This document shows, one piece after another, positions 53,833 through 63,900 of a stretch of DNA of 64,000 nucleotides (its first letter is position 1; the number at the start of each line of letters is the position of its first letter). A program made the position numbers and the translations under genes. The notes under the pieces are model-generated. The model searched no databases. It saw only the letters and a program-made list of their open reading frames with translations, and was not told the DNA's origin. Origin of the DNA: Kribbella steppae (GTDB lineage Bacteria; Actinomycetota; Actinomycetes; Propionibacteriales; Kribbellaceae). The stretch is taken from positions 186,001-250,000 of the forward strand of contig NZ_SLWN01000003.1 in the NCBI RefSeq assembly GCF_004342025.1, given 5' to 3'.

Positions 53833-54633
53833 CTACGACCGGTAGACGACCACCTTGTCGCCGACCTTGATCTGATCGAACAGGGCCTGGATCTTGCCCA
53901 GGTCGCGCACGTTCACGCAGCCGTGCGAGGCGCCGTTGTAACCACGGGCCGCGAAGTCCGACGAGTAGTGCACCGCTTGGCCGCCGCTGAAGAACATCGC
54001 GTACGGCATCGGAGAGTCGTACAGCTTCGAGACGTGGTTGCGGCTCTTCCAGCCGACCGTGAAGCTGCCCTCGCGGGTGGCCGTTTTCACCGCGCCGAAC
54101 CGCACGTCCAGCTGCATCTTCACCACGCCGTCGATGACGTACCGCAGCTTACGGCTGGACTTGTCGATGCAGAGTACGACGCCGGTCGCGCAGCGCGCGT
54201 CCAGCTTCTTGCCGTTGACCACGGGCGCCGGCGGGTAGAGCTCGGCCTGGGTCGGCTCGTGAGTGGCCGCAGCCAGCTTGTCGAAGGTGTTCTGATCGAC
54301 GTACCCGAGCTGGGGAATGTCCTTGGACTTCTGGAACTTCTTCACCGCGTTGCGGGTCATGGTCCCGTACTCGTTGTCCAGGTAGCGCTTCTCGAGCAGC
54401 TTGAGCTGGACCAGCCGGGCCTCGACCTTGCGGACGTTCGTCCCGGTGGAGCCGTTCGTCCACAGGGCCTTCGGGTAGATCGGCAGCTCGCCGCTGACCT
54501 CGAAGGGCACCGTCTTCAGATCGGTGGTGGCCGACGGCTGGGCGGTCGCGATCGTTCCGGCACTGACGAGTGCAGCAAGCGTCGCCCCCGCGACCAAGCC
54601 GGCCAGCACGTTGCGGATGATCAGCGCGCGCAT
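53833..54633 (-). CDS. L,D-transpeptidase with peptidoglycan-binding domain
   Basis: 266 aa. Signal peptide (LAGLVAGATLAALVSAGTIA). Residues 60-125 form a peptidoglycan-binding_1-like domain (KVEARLVQLKLLEKRYLDNE, MTRNAVKKFQKSKDIP). The YkuD domain has the catalytic motif SHGCVNVRD with the His further upstream in GGQAVHYSSDF. These enzymes make 3-3 crosslinks in peptidoglycan. A close paralogue is encoded 700 bp away (55301-55861), with the macrodomain gene between. Confidence 0.88.
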   Translation of the reverse strand: MRALIIRNVLAGLVAGATLAALVSAGTIATAQPSATTDLKTVPFEVSGELPIYPKALWTNGSTGTNVRKVEARLVQLKLLEKRYLDNEYGTMTRNAVKKFQKSKDIPQLGYVDQNTFDKLAAATHEPTQAELYPPAPVVNGKKLDARCATGVVLCIDKSSRKLRYVIDGVVKMQLDVRFGAVKTATREGSFTVGWKSRNHVSKLYDSPMPYAMFFSGGQAVHYSSDFAARGYNGASHGCVNVRDLGKIQALFDQIKVGDKVVVYRS

Positions 54634-54766
54634 CGGAAACCCCTTTTGGTAGACCCCGTCCTACCCCTGTAGGACGTCCTCACCGGTCTTTTGGTTGGCG
54701 CCTCAGCGTAGGTTGAGAACTGCACTATGTGCAGCTGTTGTGAGCAAGTCGTGACCGGAGGAGCCG

Positions 54767-55270
54767 ATGGAGATCGTCCTCAGCACCGCTGACATCACCA
54801 CTGTCGCGGTGGATGCGGTCGTCAACGCGGCCCATCACGCATTGCGTGGCGGTGGTGGCGTGGACGGTGCGATCCACCGTGCCGGCGGACCGGAGATTCT
54901 GGCCGAGCTGATCGAGCGGTATCCCCGCGGTGCCGCGCCCGGTGAGGCCGCCTGGACGACCGCGGGCGCGCTGCCGGCGTCGTACGTGATCCATGTGGTC
55001 GGGCCGAACTACACCGCCGGTCAACGGGATCCGGCGCTGCTCGAGTCCTGCTACCGCAACGCGTTGCGGATCGCGGACGAGTTGGGCGTCAAGACCCTCG
55101 CCCTTCCCGCGGTCTCGGCCGGGATCTACGGCTGGCCGGCCCGGTCCGCCGCGGACATCGCCGTACAGACACTTCGCCGTACGGCGACCGACGTCGAGAC
55201 GGCGACCTTCTGTTTGGTGGAACCCCGGCTGTACAAGGCGTTCCAGAACGCGACAGCGGCCGGAGAGTAG
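54767..55270 (+). CDS. macrodomain protein (O-acetyl-ADP-ribose deacetylase type)
   Basis: 167 aa, one macrodomain: LSTADITTVAVDAVVNAAHH (the Asp and Asn of the ADP-ribose pocket), the loop GGGGVDGAIHRAGGPEILAE, SYVIHVVGPNY and LPAVSAGIYGWPARSAADIA. It resembles YmdB and hydrolyses O-acetyl-ADP-ribose or ADP-ribosyl esters in the cytosol. ATG 54767 with GGAGGAG upstream. The stop codon sits in the loop of a terminator hairpin shared with the convergent gene. Confidence 0.9.
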   Translation: MEIVLSTADITTVAVDAVVNAAHHALRGGGGVDGAIHRAGGPEILAELIERYPRGAAPGEAAWTTAGALPASYVIHVVGPNYTAGQRDPALLESCYRNALRIADELGVKTLALPAVSAGIYGWPARSAADIAVQTLRRTATDVETATFCLVEPRLYKAFQNATAAGE

Positions 55271-55289
55271 GCTTTCTCCGGCCGCTGTC
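55252..55289. terminator. perfect 15-bp terminator over the macrodomain stop
   Basis: Arms 55252-55266 and 55275-55289 with an 8-nt loop; the TAG stop (55268-55270) lies in the loop. It can serve both convergent genes. Confidence 0.8.
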
Positions 55290-55300
55290 CGCGTTGTGTT

Positions 55301-55861
55301 TCAGCCGCTGTAGACGACGACCTTGTCGCCGAGCTTCACCCGGGCGAAGATCCAGGCGATCTTCCTCTTGTCGCGGATGTTCACGCAGCCGTGCGAGGAG
55401 CCGTTGTACCCGCGGGCCTTGAAGTCCGACGAGTAGTGCACCGCCTGGCCGCCGCTGAAGAACATCGCGTACGGCATCGGCGACTTGTACAGCGACGACA
55501 CGTGGTTCTTCGACTTGCGCTGGACCTTGAAGACACCGTTGCGGGTCGGCGTCTTACGGCCACCGAAGCGCGCGTCGGCGATCTGGATCGGCTTGCCGTT
55601 CACCATGTACACCAGCTTGCGGGTGCGCTTGTTGATGCACAGCACCCGGCCCTTCGTCATACAGCGCTTGTCGATCCGCAGTTTCCCCGGGACGACCGCG
55701 GTCGAACTCGCCGCCGCGGTCGCCAGCTGCGGCGCGACCACGACCTGGGGCGCAACCTTCGGTGCCACCGCGGCCTCGGCCGTCGTGGTGGCGGTCAGTG
55801 CGCCCACACCCACGAACGCGGCGGCCGTGACGGTGGCGCCGAGCTTACGCAGAATGCCCAT
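55301..55861 (-). CDS. L,D-transpeptidase (YkuD) without peptidoglycan-binding domain
   Basis: 186 aa from ATG 55861; an upstream start at 55900 is unlikely. Signal peptide (VTAAAFVGVGALTATTTAEA). YkuD domain with AMFFSGGQAVHYSSDF and SSHGCVNIRD, nearly identical over 60 residues to the paralogue at 53.8 kb, down to the MPYAMFFSGGQAVHYSSDF stretch. The domain is preceded by a Cys-containing segment (KRCMTKGRVLCINK) that may form a disulfide. Acts in the cell wall. Confidence 0.87.
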   Translation of the reverse strand: MGILRKLGATVTAAAFVGVGALTATTTAEAAVAPKVAPQVVVAPQLATAAASSTAVVPGKLRIDKRCMTKGRVLCINKRTRKLVYMVNGKPIQIADARFGGRKTPTRNGVFKVQRKSKNHVSSLYKSPMPYAMFFSGGQAVHYSSDFKARGYNGSSHGCVNIRDKRKIAWIFARVKLGDKVVVYSG

Positions 55862-56003
55862 GTTCCCTGTTTCCTTCCCCCAACTGAATCTTGCTTGCAC
55901 ATGACAGACGTCGTCGCCGCACGTCTGGTTGTAACGATCCGGAACTGCTTCCCCCGCCCACGGACCGATGAATGGTGTATCACACCGAGGTAGTTCAGGT
56001 AGT

Positions 56004-57866
<1,863 letters not shown>

Positions 57867-58000
57867 GGGGAAGCGCTCCAAGCAATCAGAAGGGGTTCAG
57901 GCGGTGGCTACGGCTCGTTCACGTGCCACTCGACACAGGGCGCAGCATCCTCATCCTACCGGTGACAGAACGTGCCCACGAAACGGGCAACCCTTTGACA

Positions 58001-58028
58001 TTGATTGACTGGACGTCCAGTCTATAGA
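58001..58028 (+). promoter_or_regulatory. TetR-gene promoter with palindromic operator in the spacer
   Basis: TTGATT (58001-58006) and TATAGA (58023-58028) are 16 bp apart, and the spacer GACTGGACGTCCAGTC (58007-58022) is a perfect palindrome. The arrangement is that of an autorepressed TetR promoter. Confidence 0.7.
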
Positions 58029-58144
58029 TCGGGCGCCTGGGGAGGGGTCCTGCAAGAACGGGGGGTCAGAGCCCGGGAGTGCCGAGCACGCTGTGGGGGG
58101 TTGCTCGGCCCTCCGGGGCCACGACCAGCATCGGGGAAGGAACA

Positions 58145-58780
58145 GTGCCGCGTTCGGCCACCGCGAACCAGGAGCTGCGGGAACGCTCCCGTGAGCGCAT
58201 CCTCGGCGCCGCGCTCGAGGTCTTCGCCGCGAAGGGCTACGAGGCCGCGTCGATCTCCGAGATCACCGCCGCCGCAGGTGTCTCCCGTGGCCTGGTCTCC
58301 TACTACTTCGCCACCAAGGAGCAGTTGGCCGCCGAGTTGCTGGACCGCTGGCTCGACGGCATCACCGCGATCCTCACGCTGGAAGGTACGCCGGACGAAC
58401 GCCTGGCCGGCATCATCGACGGAGCCCTGATGGCGGCCGCCACCACGCTGCCGATCCAGCGCCTGGCCATCACGCTGATGATGCAGCCCACCACCCATGA
58501 CGTCTTCGCCCAGGTGGAGGCCGACAAGAGCATCCGCCTCGCCCAGGTGGAGGACGCCATCCGCGCCGTCTTCGCCGACCGGGGCGCCGCCGAGCCGGCC
58601 GTCGAGGAAATGTTGCTCAGAGCAACCTTGGAGGGCGTGACGGTGAAGCTGGCGATCTACCAGCAGACCTTCCCGCTCGAAGCCGTCCGGCGCCGCCTGT
58701 ACGCCGGCTACGCCCTTCCCGAACCGGCGTTCCCGCTCCCGATCACCTCACCCCCGGTCCACCGCCTCCGCGCCAAGTGA
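58145..58780 (+). CDS. TetR-family transcriptional regulator
   Basis: 211 aa from GTG 58145 with GGGGAAGGA upstream. The DNA-binding domain spans residues 10-60: RERSRERILGAALEVFAAKG, ASISEITAAAGVSRGLVSYY, FATKEQLAAELLDRWLDG. The ligand domain is all-helical, with LPIQRLAITLMMQPTTHDVF. Target genes other than itself are unknown; neither neighbour is an obvious transporter. The 5' leader is about 110 nt long. Confidence 0.9.
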   Translation: MPRSATANQELRERSRERILGAALEVFAAKGYEAASISEITAAAGVSRGLVSYYFATKEQLAAELLDRWLDGITAILTLEGTPDERLAGIIDGALMAAATTLPIQRLAITLMMQPTTHDVFAQVEADKSIRLAQVEDAIRAVFADRGAAEPAVEEMLLRATLEGVTVKLAIYQQTFPLEAVRRRLYAGYALPEPAFPLPITSPPVHRLRAK

Positions 58781-58867
58781 TCACGCGGCGTGTACGACGA
58801 TCGGCGTACACGCAGAGCCGCCCGGTGAGGGATGTCCGGGCAGGGTCGGGACGACAGTGTTTGAGGC

Positions 58868-60136
58868 ATGAAGACGACTGTGGTTTCCCGGAGAACGTTG
58901 TTGGGCGGTGCGCTCGGCGCGGCCGCGGTAGGTGGACTGGGGCTGCCGGTGTACGCGGCCCGGGACGAGCCGGTGGCGGACTGGATCAGGCGGAATGCCG
59001 TCCCGTTGGGGGATCTGGGGCACCTGCGCCGGTCCATCGGCGGAGCTCAGATCGTCGGGCTGGGAGAGGCGATCCACAGCACGGCCGAGATCACCCAGCA
59101 GAAGCACCGCGTCCTGCGGTTCCTCGTCGAGCGGATGGGCTTCCGGACGATCGCGTTCGAGGACGACTGGTCGCTGTGCACGCAGCTGAACGAGTACGTG
59201 CAGACCGGCCGTGGTGATCTGCGCGCACTGGTCGGGCAGATGAGCACCGCCTGGCGTTCGGAGGAGATCGTGGAGCTCCTCGAGTACCTGCGGTCCTACA
59301 ACGCAACCCATCGCGACAAGGTGTACTTCGCCGGAGTCGAGTACTTCGCCACCAGGCCGCTCGCGTACGAGGCCATCGACAAGTACGTCGCCCGGCACGC
59401 GCCCGATCGGCTGGCGGAACTACGCCGCAGCCTGGAGCCGATCACGCCGGACACGACCGACATGGGCAAGTACGTCTGGTGGTACTGGAAGGAGGTCGAC
59501 AACAAGGCGCCGTACATCAGCAACTCGAAGGCGGTGTACGAGCTTGTCCGTGGACTGCGGAACGTCGACGAGGTCATCGTGCACCACGCGCGCCAGATCG
59601 CGTCGTTCTACGAGGCGTTCAGCCTGCCGGAGGACGAGATCCGGGTCTACCGCGACGCCCGGGCTGCGGAGAACGTGCGCTGGCTGCACAGGTACGGCGA
59701 CGAGCGGGTCGTCTTCTGGGCCGCGAGCGCCCACACTGCGAACGCTCCGGGCCTGCGCACGATCGTCCCGCCGTTGCCGGACATCGTCTACCCGAGCGCC
59801 GGTTCCTACCTCACCCGGTGGTACGGCGACCGCTACCGCTCGCTGGGCTTCACCTTCGAGCGCGGTACGACGCTCGGCCCGATGGGACCGATCGACATGC
59901 CGCCTGCGTCAGCGGACTGGTTCGAGTACCAGCTCCGAGCGGGCAAGCCCGAACTCTTCAGCCTGGATCTCCGCACTCCGGCCGACCGCGCCGTCCGAGA
60001 GTGGCTGAACAGTACGGCGAAGACGCGTGGCTACCCGGAGATCGGGCCGACGTCGTGGATGACCGGCGGCAGTCTCGCCGAGTGGTTCGACGTACTGATC
60101 CACTGCCGGCACGTCACTCCGGTGCACGCGCTCTGA
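58868..60136 (+). CDS. erythromycin esterase-family protein, Tat-secreted
   Basis: 422 aa. N-terminal SRRTLLGGALGAAAVGGLGL is a twin-arginine signal. The erythromycin-esterase/EreA-like domain follows: IVGLGEAIHSTAEITQQKHR (E and H of the metal or catalytic centre), FRTIAFEDDWSLCTQLNEYV, VVFWAASAHTANAPGLR and SYLTRWYGDRYRSLGFTFER. Known Ere enzymes open macrolide lactones; most chromosomal homologues in actinobacteria have unknown substrates, so resistance is not implied. Single gene, convergent with an SDR gene 16 bp away. Confidence 0.85.
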   Translation: MKTTVVSRRTLLGGALGAAAVGGLGLPVYAARDEPVADWIRRNAVPLGDLGHLRRSIGGAQIVGLGEAIHSTAEITQQKHRVLRFLVERMGFRTIAFEDDWSLCTQLNEYVQTGRGDLRALVGQMSTAWRSEEIVELLEYLRSYNATHRDKVYFAGVEYFATRPLAYEAIDKYVARHAPDRLAELRRSLEPITPDTTDMGKYVWWYWKEVDNKAPYISNSKAVYELVRGLRNVDEVIVHHARQIASFYEAFSLPEDEIRVYRDARAAENVRWLHRYGDERVVFWAASAHTANAPGLRTIVPPLPDIVYPSAGSYLTRWYGDRYRSLGFTFERGTTLGPMGPIDMPPASADWFEYQLRAGKPELFSLDLRTPADRAVREWLNSTAKTRGYPEIGPTSWMTGGSLAEWFDVLIHCRHVTPVHAL

Positions 60137-60152
60137 GCAAACGGGTGCATGG

Positions 60153-60902
60153 CTACTGAACGCGGTGCACCTTGTGCTGCGCGGCCTGGGCCCGGGGGCG
60201 CACGGTGAGCCGGTCGATGTTCACGTGCGGCGGCCGGGTGGCGACCCAGGCGACGATGTCGGCGATGTCGTCGGACGTGAGCGGTTCGGCGACACCGGCG
60301 TACACGGCGTCGGCCTTCGCCTGGTCGCCGTCGAACCGGGTCAGGGCGAAGCCCTCGCTGCGGACCATGCCCGGGGCGATCTCGCAGACCCGCACGGGCT
60401 GGTCGTACAGCTCCAGCCGGAGCGTGTCGACGACGGCCTTGGCCGCGTGCTTGGCGGCGACGTACCCACCACCGCCCTCGTAGGCGACCTGGCCTGCGGT
60501 CGAGCCCATCACGACGATCGTGCCGCGGCCGGCGATGAGGGCCGGGAGCAACGACTTCGTGACGGCCGCGACGCCGATCACGTTCACCTCGAACATCTGC
60601 CGCCAGGCATCCAGGTCCGCTTCGGCGACCGGCTCGAAACCGAACGCGCCGCCGGCGTTGTTCACCAGCAGGTCGAGCCGGTCACCGACCGCCTCGGTCA
60701 GCGCGGCGACGTCCTCGGCCGACGTCACGTCGCACTGCACCGCCCGGCCGTCGATCTCCTTGGCCAGCGCCTCGATCCGGTCCAGCCGGCGGGCCGCACA
60801 GATCACCTCGAAACCCGCTCGGGCCAGGTGCCGCGCGGACGCGGCTCCGATTCCGCTGCTCGCTCCGGTGACGACGGCAAGGGGACGCGCATTCGAAGTC
60901 AT
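60153..60902 (-). CDS. short-chain dehydrogenase/reductase
   Basis: 249 aa from ATG 60902. Classical SDR: cofactor motif VVTGASSGIGAASARHLARA, NNAGG, Ser in VVMGSTAGQVAYEG and catalytic Tyr-Lys in GGYVAAKHAAKAV. The AARRLDRIEAL after beta-2 suggests NADP preference. The layout resembles YdfG-type serine/3-hydroxy acid dehydrogenases. GGAGG is only 1 nt from the ATG, so the start may be leaderless (CAAACT 7 nt upstream). Substrate unknown. Confidence 0.88.
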   Translation of the reverse strand: MTSNARPLAVVTGASSGIGAASARHLARAGFEVICAARRLDRIEALAKEIDGRAVQCDVTSAEDVAALTEAVGDRLDLLVNNAGGAFGFEPVAEADLDAWRQMFEVNVIGVAAVTKSLLPALIAGRGTIVVMGSTAGQVAYEGGGGYVAAKHAAKAVVDTLRLELYDQPVRVCEIAPGMVRSEGFALTRFDGDQAKADAVYAGVAEPLTSDDIADIVAWVATRPPHVNIDRLTVRPRAQAAQHKVHRVQ

Positions 60903-60985
60903 ACCTCCGAGTTTGTCAGCCCGGTTGCCAGCAGCGGCAACCAGTCCGCACAGTAGAACGTCGAGGGTTTTCGGGGAGGGGGCGA

Positions 60986-61921
60986 ATGGACACTCAGCCG
61001 AGTGACGACGAGTCGTCCGAGCCGGACCGCCTCGTGCTCTTCTCGCCCGACGTACCGGCGGCGGCCCGGAAGGCGCTGCTGGCCGCCTACCCGGACGACC
61101 TGATCCCCGCGAGCGCGCCGAAACAGGATGCCGTCGGGCGGCAGACGCCGGTCGGCGAGACGGTTGGCGGTCTGGTCCTCTTCGCCGGGATCGAGTTCGG
61201 CGTGTGGATGGCGCTGCGCTGGCTGCTGTACGCGATCTTTCCCGACGGCCTGGCCGTGTGGCTGAGCGGTGGCGCCGCGGTGCTGGGCGTTCTGCTGCTG
61301 ATCGCCGCCATCTCCGCCACGACGGGCGAATCCAGGGCGCGCGCCCTCGCCCGCAAGCACCAGGGGAACTACCTGCTCGCCGAGGACTGGGACAAGGACG
61401 CCACGGCCCTGATGCGGCGGGCACAGCGTGCGGTCGACGCGATCCAGGACTCCGAGGTGAACAAGCGCGGTCTGCTCGACGCGGCCAAGAACGACGTCGT
61501 CCTGCCCGAGCAGCTGTGGGACATCGGCCGTGTCCTCCAGCAGCTGTCGTCGCTGCGAGCACGGCAGGCGGAGGTCGAGGAACAGCTGCAATCCGCCCGC
61601 ATGGAAGCGGTCCTCCACCCGCAGCGCCAGGCCCTGGAGCTGTCGGCGACCGCGATGGAGGCGAAGGTCGCCAAGCTCGAGCAGTACGCCGAGCAGGTCC
61701 GCGATGCCGACGGCGTACTCAAGGTCGAGACCGCGCTCGAGGCCGCGCTCCAGGACCGCGATCGGTACGTCGAACTCCTGTCCAGCACCGAGATCGCCGG
61801 TCGGAACGATCTGATCGAGGAGCTCAGCAAGGAGTCCGCCGATCTCCGCGCTGCCCTGTCACGAAGAGTCGCGGCCGCACTCGAAACCGGTCAGGCACTG
61901 TCGTTCCCGAAACAGGACTAG
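60986..61921 (+). CDS. membrane protein with cytoplasmic coiled coil, 311 aa
   Basis: ATG 60986 with GGGGAGGGGG upstream. Two membrane helices at about residues 60-80 and 88-110 (VWLSGGAAVLGVLLLIAAIS) separated by a short loop; then GNYLLAEDWDKDATALMRRA and long coiled-coil helices (RARQAEVEEQLQSARMEAVL, SATAMEAKVAKLEQYAEQVR, EELSKESADLRAALSRRVAA). The N-terminus LVLFSPDVPAAARKALLAAY is soluble. No family name known to me. It stands alone upstream of mshA. Confidence 0.65.
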   Translation: MDTQPSDDESSEPDRLVLFSPDVPAAARKALLAAYPDDLIPASAPKQDAVGRQTPVGETVGGLVLFAGIEFGVWMALRWLLYAIFPDGLAVWLSGGAAVLGVLLLIAAISATTGESRARALARKHQGNYLLAEDWDKDATALMRRAQRAVDAIQDSEVNKRGLLDAAKNDVVLPEQLWDIGRVLQQLSSLRARQAEVEEQLQSARMEAVLHPQRQALELSATAMEAKVAKLEQYAEQVRDADGVLKVETALEAALQDRDRYVELLSSTEIAGRNDLIEELSKESADLRAALSRRVAAALETGQALSFPKQD

Positions 61922-62014
61922 ACCTGGTTGATGGGTTGAGCGACCAGGTGGCTGAGGTTCACTCGCCAGTTGGGGCGGCGCCCGAGCACGAGCGGGCGCA
62001 GGCGGCGCCGGAGT

Positions 62015-62020
62015 TACGCT
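62015..62020 (+). promoter_or_regulatory. -10 box TACGCT of mshA (leaderless)
   Basis: TACGCT ends 6 nt before GTG 62027. Confidence 0.6.
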
Positions 62021-62026
62021 GACCAC

Positions 62027-63319
62027 GTGACCCAACCCTTCGCTGACCGTCCCCTCCGGCGGGTCGCAATGATCAGCCTGCACACGTCGCCGCTGGATCT
62101 GCCGGGTACCGGGGATGCCGGCGGGATGAACGTCTACGTGGTGGAGCTGTCGAAGCGTCTCGCCGACCTGGGGATCGAGGTCGACGTGTTCACCCGCGCG
62201 ACCGCCTCGGCCCTGGCCGCTCGCGTCGAACTGATGCCCGGCGTGATGGTCCGCAACGTCGCGGCCGGTCCGTACGAAGGACTGACCAAGAACGAGTTGC
62301 CCGCCCAGCTGTGCACGTTCGCCCGCGCCGTACTGCGGGCCGAGGCGATCCACGAGCCCGGGCACTACGACGTGATCCACTCGCACTACTGGTTGTCCGG
62401 CCAGGTCGGGCTGCTCGCCCGCGACCGCTGGGCCGTCCCGCTCGTCCACACCATGCACACGATGGCCAAGGTGAAGAACGCCAGCCTCGCGGACGACGAC
62501 GTACCCGAACCGCCTGCACGGCTGCTCGGTGAGGAACAGGTGGTCGAAGCCGCCGACCGGCTGCTCGCCAACACCGAGGACGAGGCGAACGAACTGATCA
62601 CCCTGTACGGCGCCCAGCCCGCGAAGGTCGGCGTGGTCAACCCAGGCGTGGATCTGGACATGTTCAGCCCTGGTGACCAGGCGGCGGCCCGGCGGGCGAT
62701 CGGATTGCCCGAGGATGCCGTCGTCCTGGCGTTCGTCGGGCGGATCCAGCCGTTGAAGGCGCCGGACCTGCTGATCCGGGCGGCCGCGCGGATGCTCGAG
62801 CGGGATCCGTCGTTGCGGTCGCGGCTCGTGGTCGCGGTGATCGGCGGTCCGTCGGGTAACGGCATGGAGCATCCGGAGTCGCATGCGGAACTGGCCCGGG
62901 CGCTGGGGGTCGACGACGTGACCCGGTTCGTCAAGCCGATGGAGCGACCCACGCTGGCCGACTGGTACCGATCCGCGTCGGTCGTCTGCGTTCCGTCGTA
63001 CTCGGAATCCTTCGGGCTGGTCGCGCTGGAGGCGCAGGCTTGCGGTACGCCGGTGGTCGCGGCGGCCGTCGGCGGGCTGACGACCGCGGTCGTGGACGGG
63101 CAGACCGGGCTGCTGGTGCCCGGCCACAGCGTCGACGACTTCGCCGACGCGCTGACCCGGATCGCGACGGATCCGCTCACCCGCGAGAGCATGGGCCGGG
63201 CGGCGGTCAAACACGCCCAGGGCTTCGGCTGGGACCTGACCGCCAAGAAGACGCTGGCCGCGTACCGCGTCGCGACCGAGACAATGGCGGCCGACCTGGC
63301 CGCGGAGGTAGCTGGATGA
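62027..63319 (+). CDS. mshA: D-inositol-3-phosphate glycosyltransferase MshA
   Basis: 430 aa from GTG 62027, leaderless. GT4 (GT-B) enzyme that joins GlcNAc from UDP-GlcNAc to inositol-3-phosphate, the first step of mycothiol synthesis. Seen: [20 protein letters not shown] with [32 protein letters not shown], the [18 protein letters not shown] region, [18 protein letters not shown] and the EX7E element [18 protein letters not shown]. Co-translated with the YbjN-like gene (ATGA overlap). Confidence 0.95.
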   Translation: MTQPFADRPLRRVAMISLHTSPLDLPGTGDAGGMNVYVVELSKRLADLGIEVDVFTRATASALAARVELMPGVMVRNVAAGPYEGLTKNELPAQLCTFARAVLRAEAIHEPGHYDVIHSHYWLSGQVGLLARDRWAVPLVHTMHTMAKVKNASLADDDVPEPPARLLGEEQVVEAADRLLANTEDEANELITLYGAQPAKVGVVNPGVDLDMFSPGDQAAARRAIGLPEDAVVLAFVGRIQPLKAPDLLIRAAARMLERDPSLRSRLVVAVIGGPSGNGMEHPESHAELARALGVDDVTRFVKPMERPTLADWYRSASVVCVPSYSESFGLVALEAQACGTPVVAAAVGGLTTAVVDGQTGLLVPGHSVDDFADALTRIATDPLTRESMGRAAVKHAQGFGWDLTAKKTLAAYRVATETMAADLAAEVAG

Positions 63320-63801
63320 GGGTTTCGGCGGCGGATGTGATCCGCCAGGTGCTGAAGGAGAACGAGCTCGACTTCACCGAGAGCGAGCCCGGCGCCTTCG
63401 CCGCGGACCTGCCGGGGGAGCGGAAGCTGAAGACGACCTGCACGCTGACGGTCGGCCCGCAGGCGGTCCACGTGCACGCGTTCGTCGCCCGGCACCCGGA
63501 CGAGAACCACGAGGCCGTCTACCGCTGGCTGCTGGAGCGGAACCTGAAGATGTACGGCGTCGCGTTCGCCGTCGACCACCTGGGCGACATTCACCTGGAC
63601 GGCCGCGTCCCGCTGCACGCGATCACCCCGACCGAGGTGGACCGGCTGCTCGGCGCGGTGCTCGAGTACGCCGACTCGTCCTTCAACACGATCCTGGAGC
63701 TCGGCTTCGCGTCCTCGATCCGCAAGGAGTACGAGTGGCGGGTCTCCCGCGGCGAGTCGACCCGGAATCTGGACGCTTTCAAAGGCTGGCTGGAGCCTTA
63801 G
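63316..63801 (+). CDS. YbjN-domain protein (Rv0487-like)
   Basis: 161 aa from ATG 63316 with GGAGGT upstream, overlapping the mshA stop. YbjN/CesT-like alpha/beta fold: [60 protein letters not shown] and [20 protein letters not shown]. YbjN domains are regulators or chaperone-like proteins of uncertain role. Position between mshA and gpm is conserved in actinobacteria. Confidence 0.87.
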   Translation: MRVSAADVIRQVLKENELDFTESEPGAFAADLPGERKLKTTCTLTVGPQAVHVHAFVARHPDENHEAVYRWLLERNLKMYGVAFAVDHLGDIHLDGRVPLHAITPTEVDRLLGAVLEYADSSFNTILELGFASSIRKEYEWRVSRGESTRNLDAFKGWLEP

Positions 63802-63885
63802 TGCCCCGTGTGCGATGTGGCTTGGCGCTATCGGCGCACAGGCACGACACCGCTATCTCTCAAGCCACATCGCACACGGGGCACT
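63800..63885. repeat. 25-bp perfect inverted repeat between the YbjN gene and gpm
   Basis: Arms 63800-63824 and 63861-63885 are exactly complementary over 25 bp with a 36-nt spacer. The left arm overlaps the last base of the YbjN stop codon; the right arm covers the -35 position of the gpm promoter. It may be a terminator, an operator, or both. Confidence 0.85.
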
Positions 63886-63887
63886 TG

Positions 63888-63893
63888 TAGGCT
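63888..63893 (+). promoter_or_regulatory. -10 box TAGGCT of gpm (leaderless)
   Basis: TAGGCT ends 7 nt before ATG 63901 and begins 3 nt after the inverted repeat. Confidence 0.55.
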
Positions 63894-63900
63894 TGCCGCC

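Noticed and set aside
58868..60136. Macrolide resistance gene
   Set aside because: The family matches erythromycin esterase, but the Tat signal, chromosomal setting and sequence distance make a resistance function unsupported.
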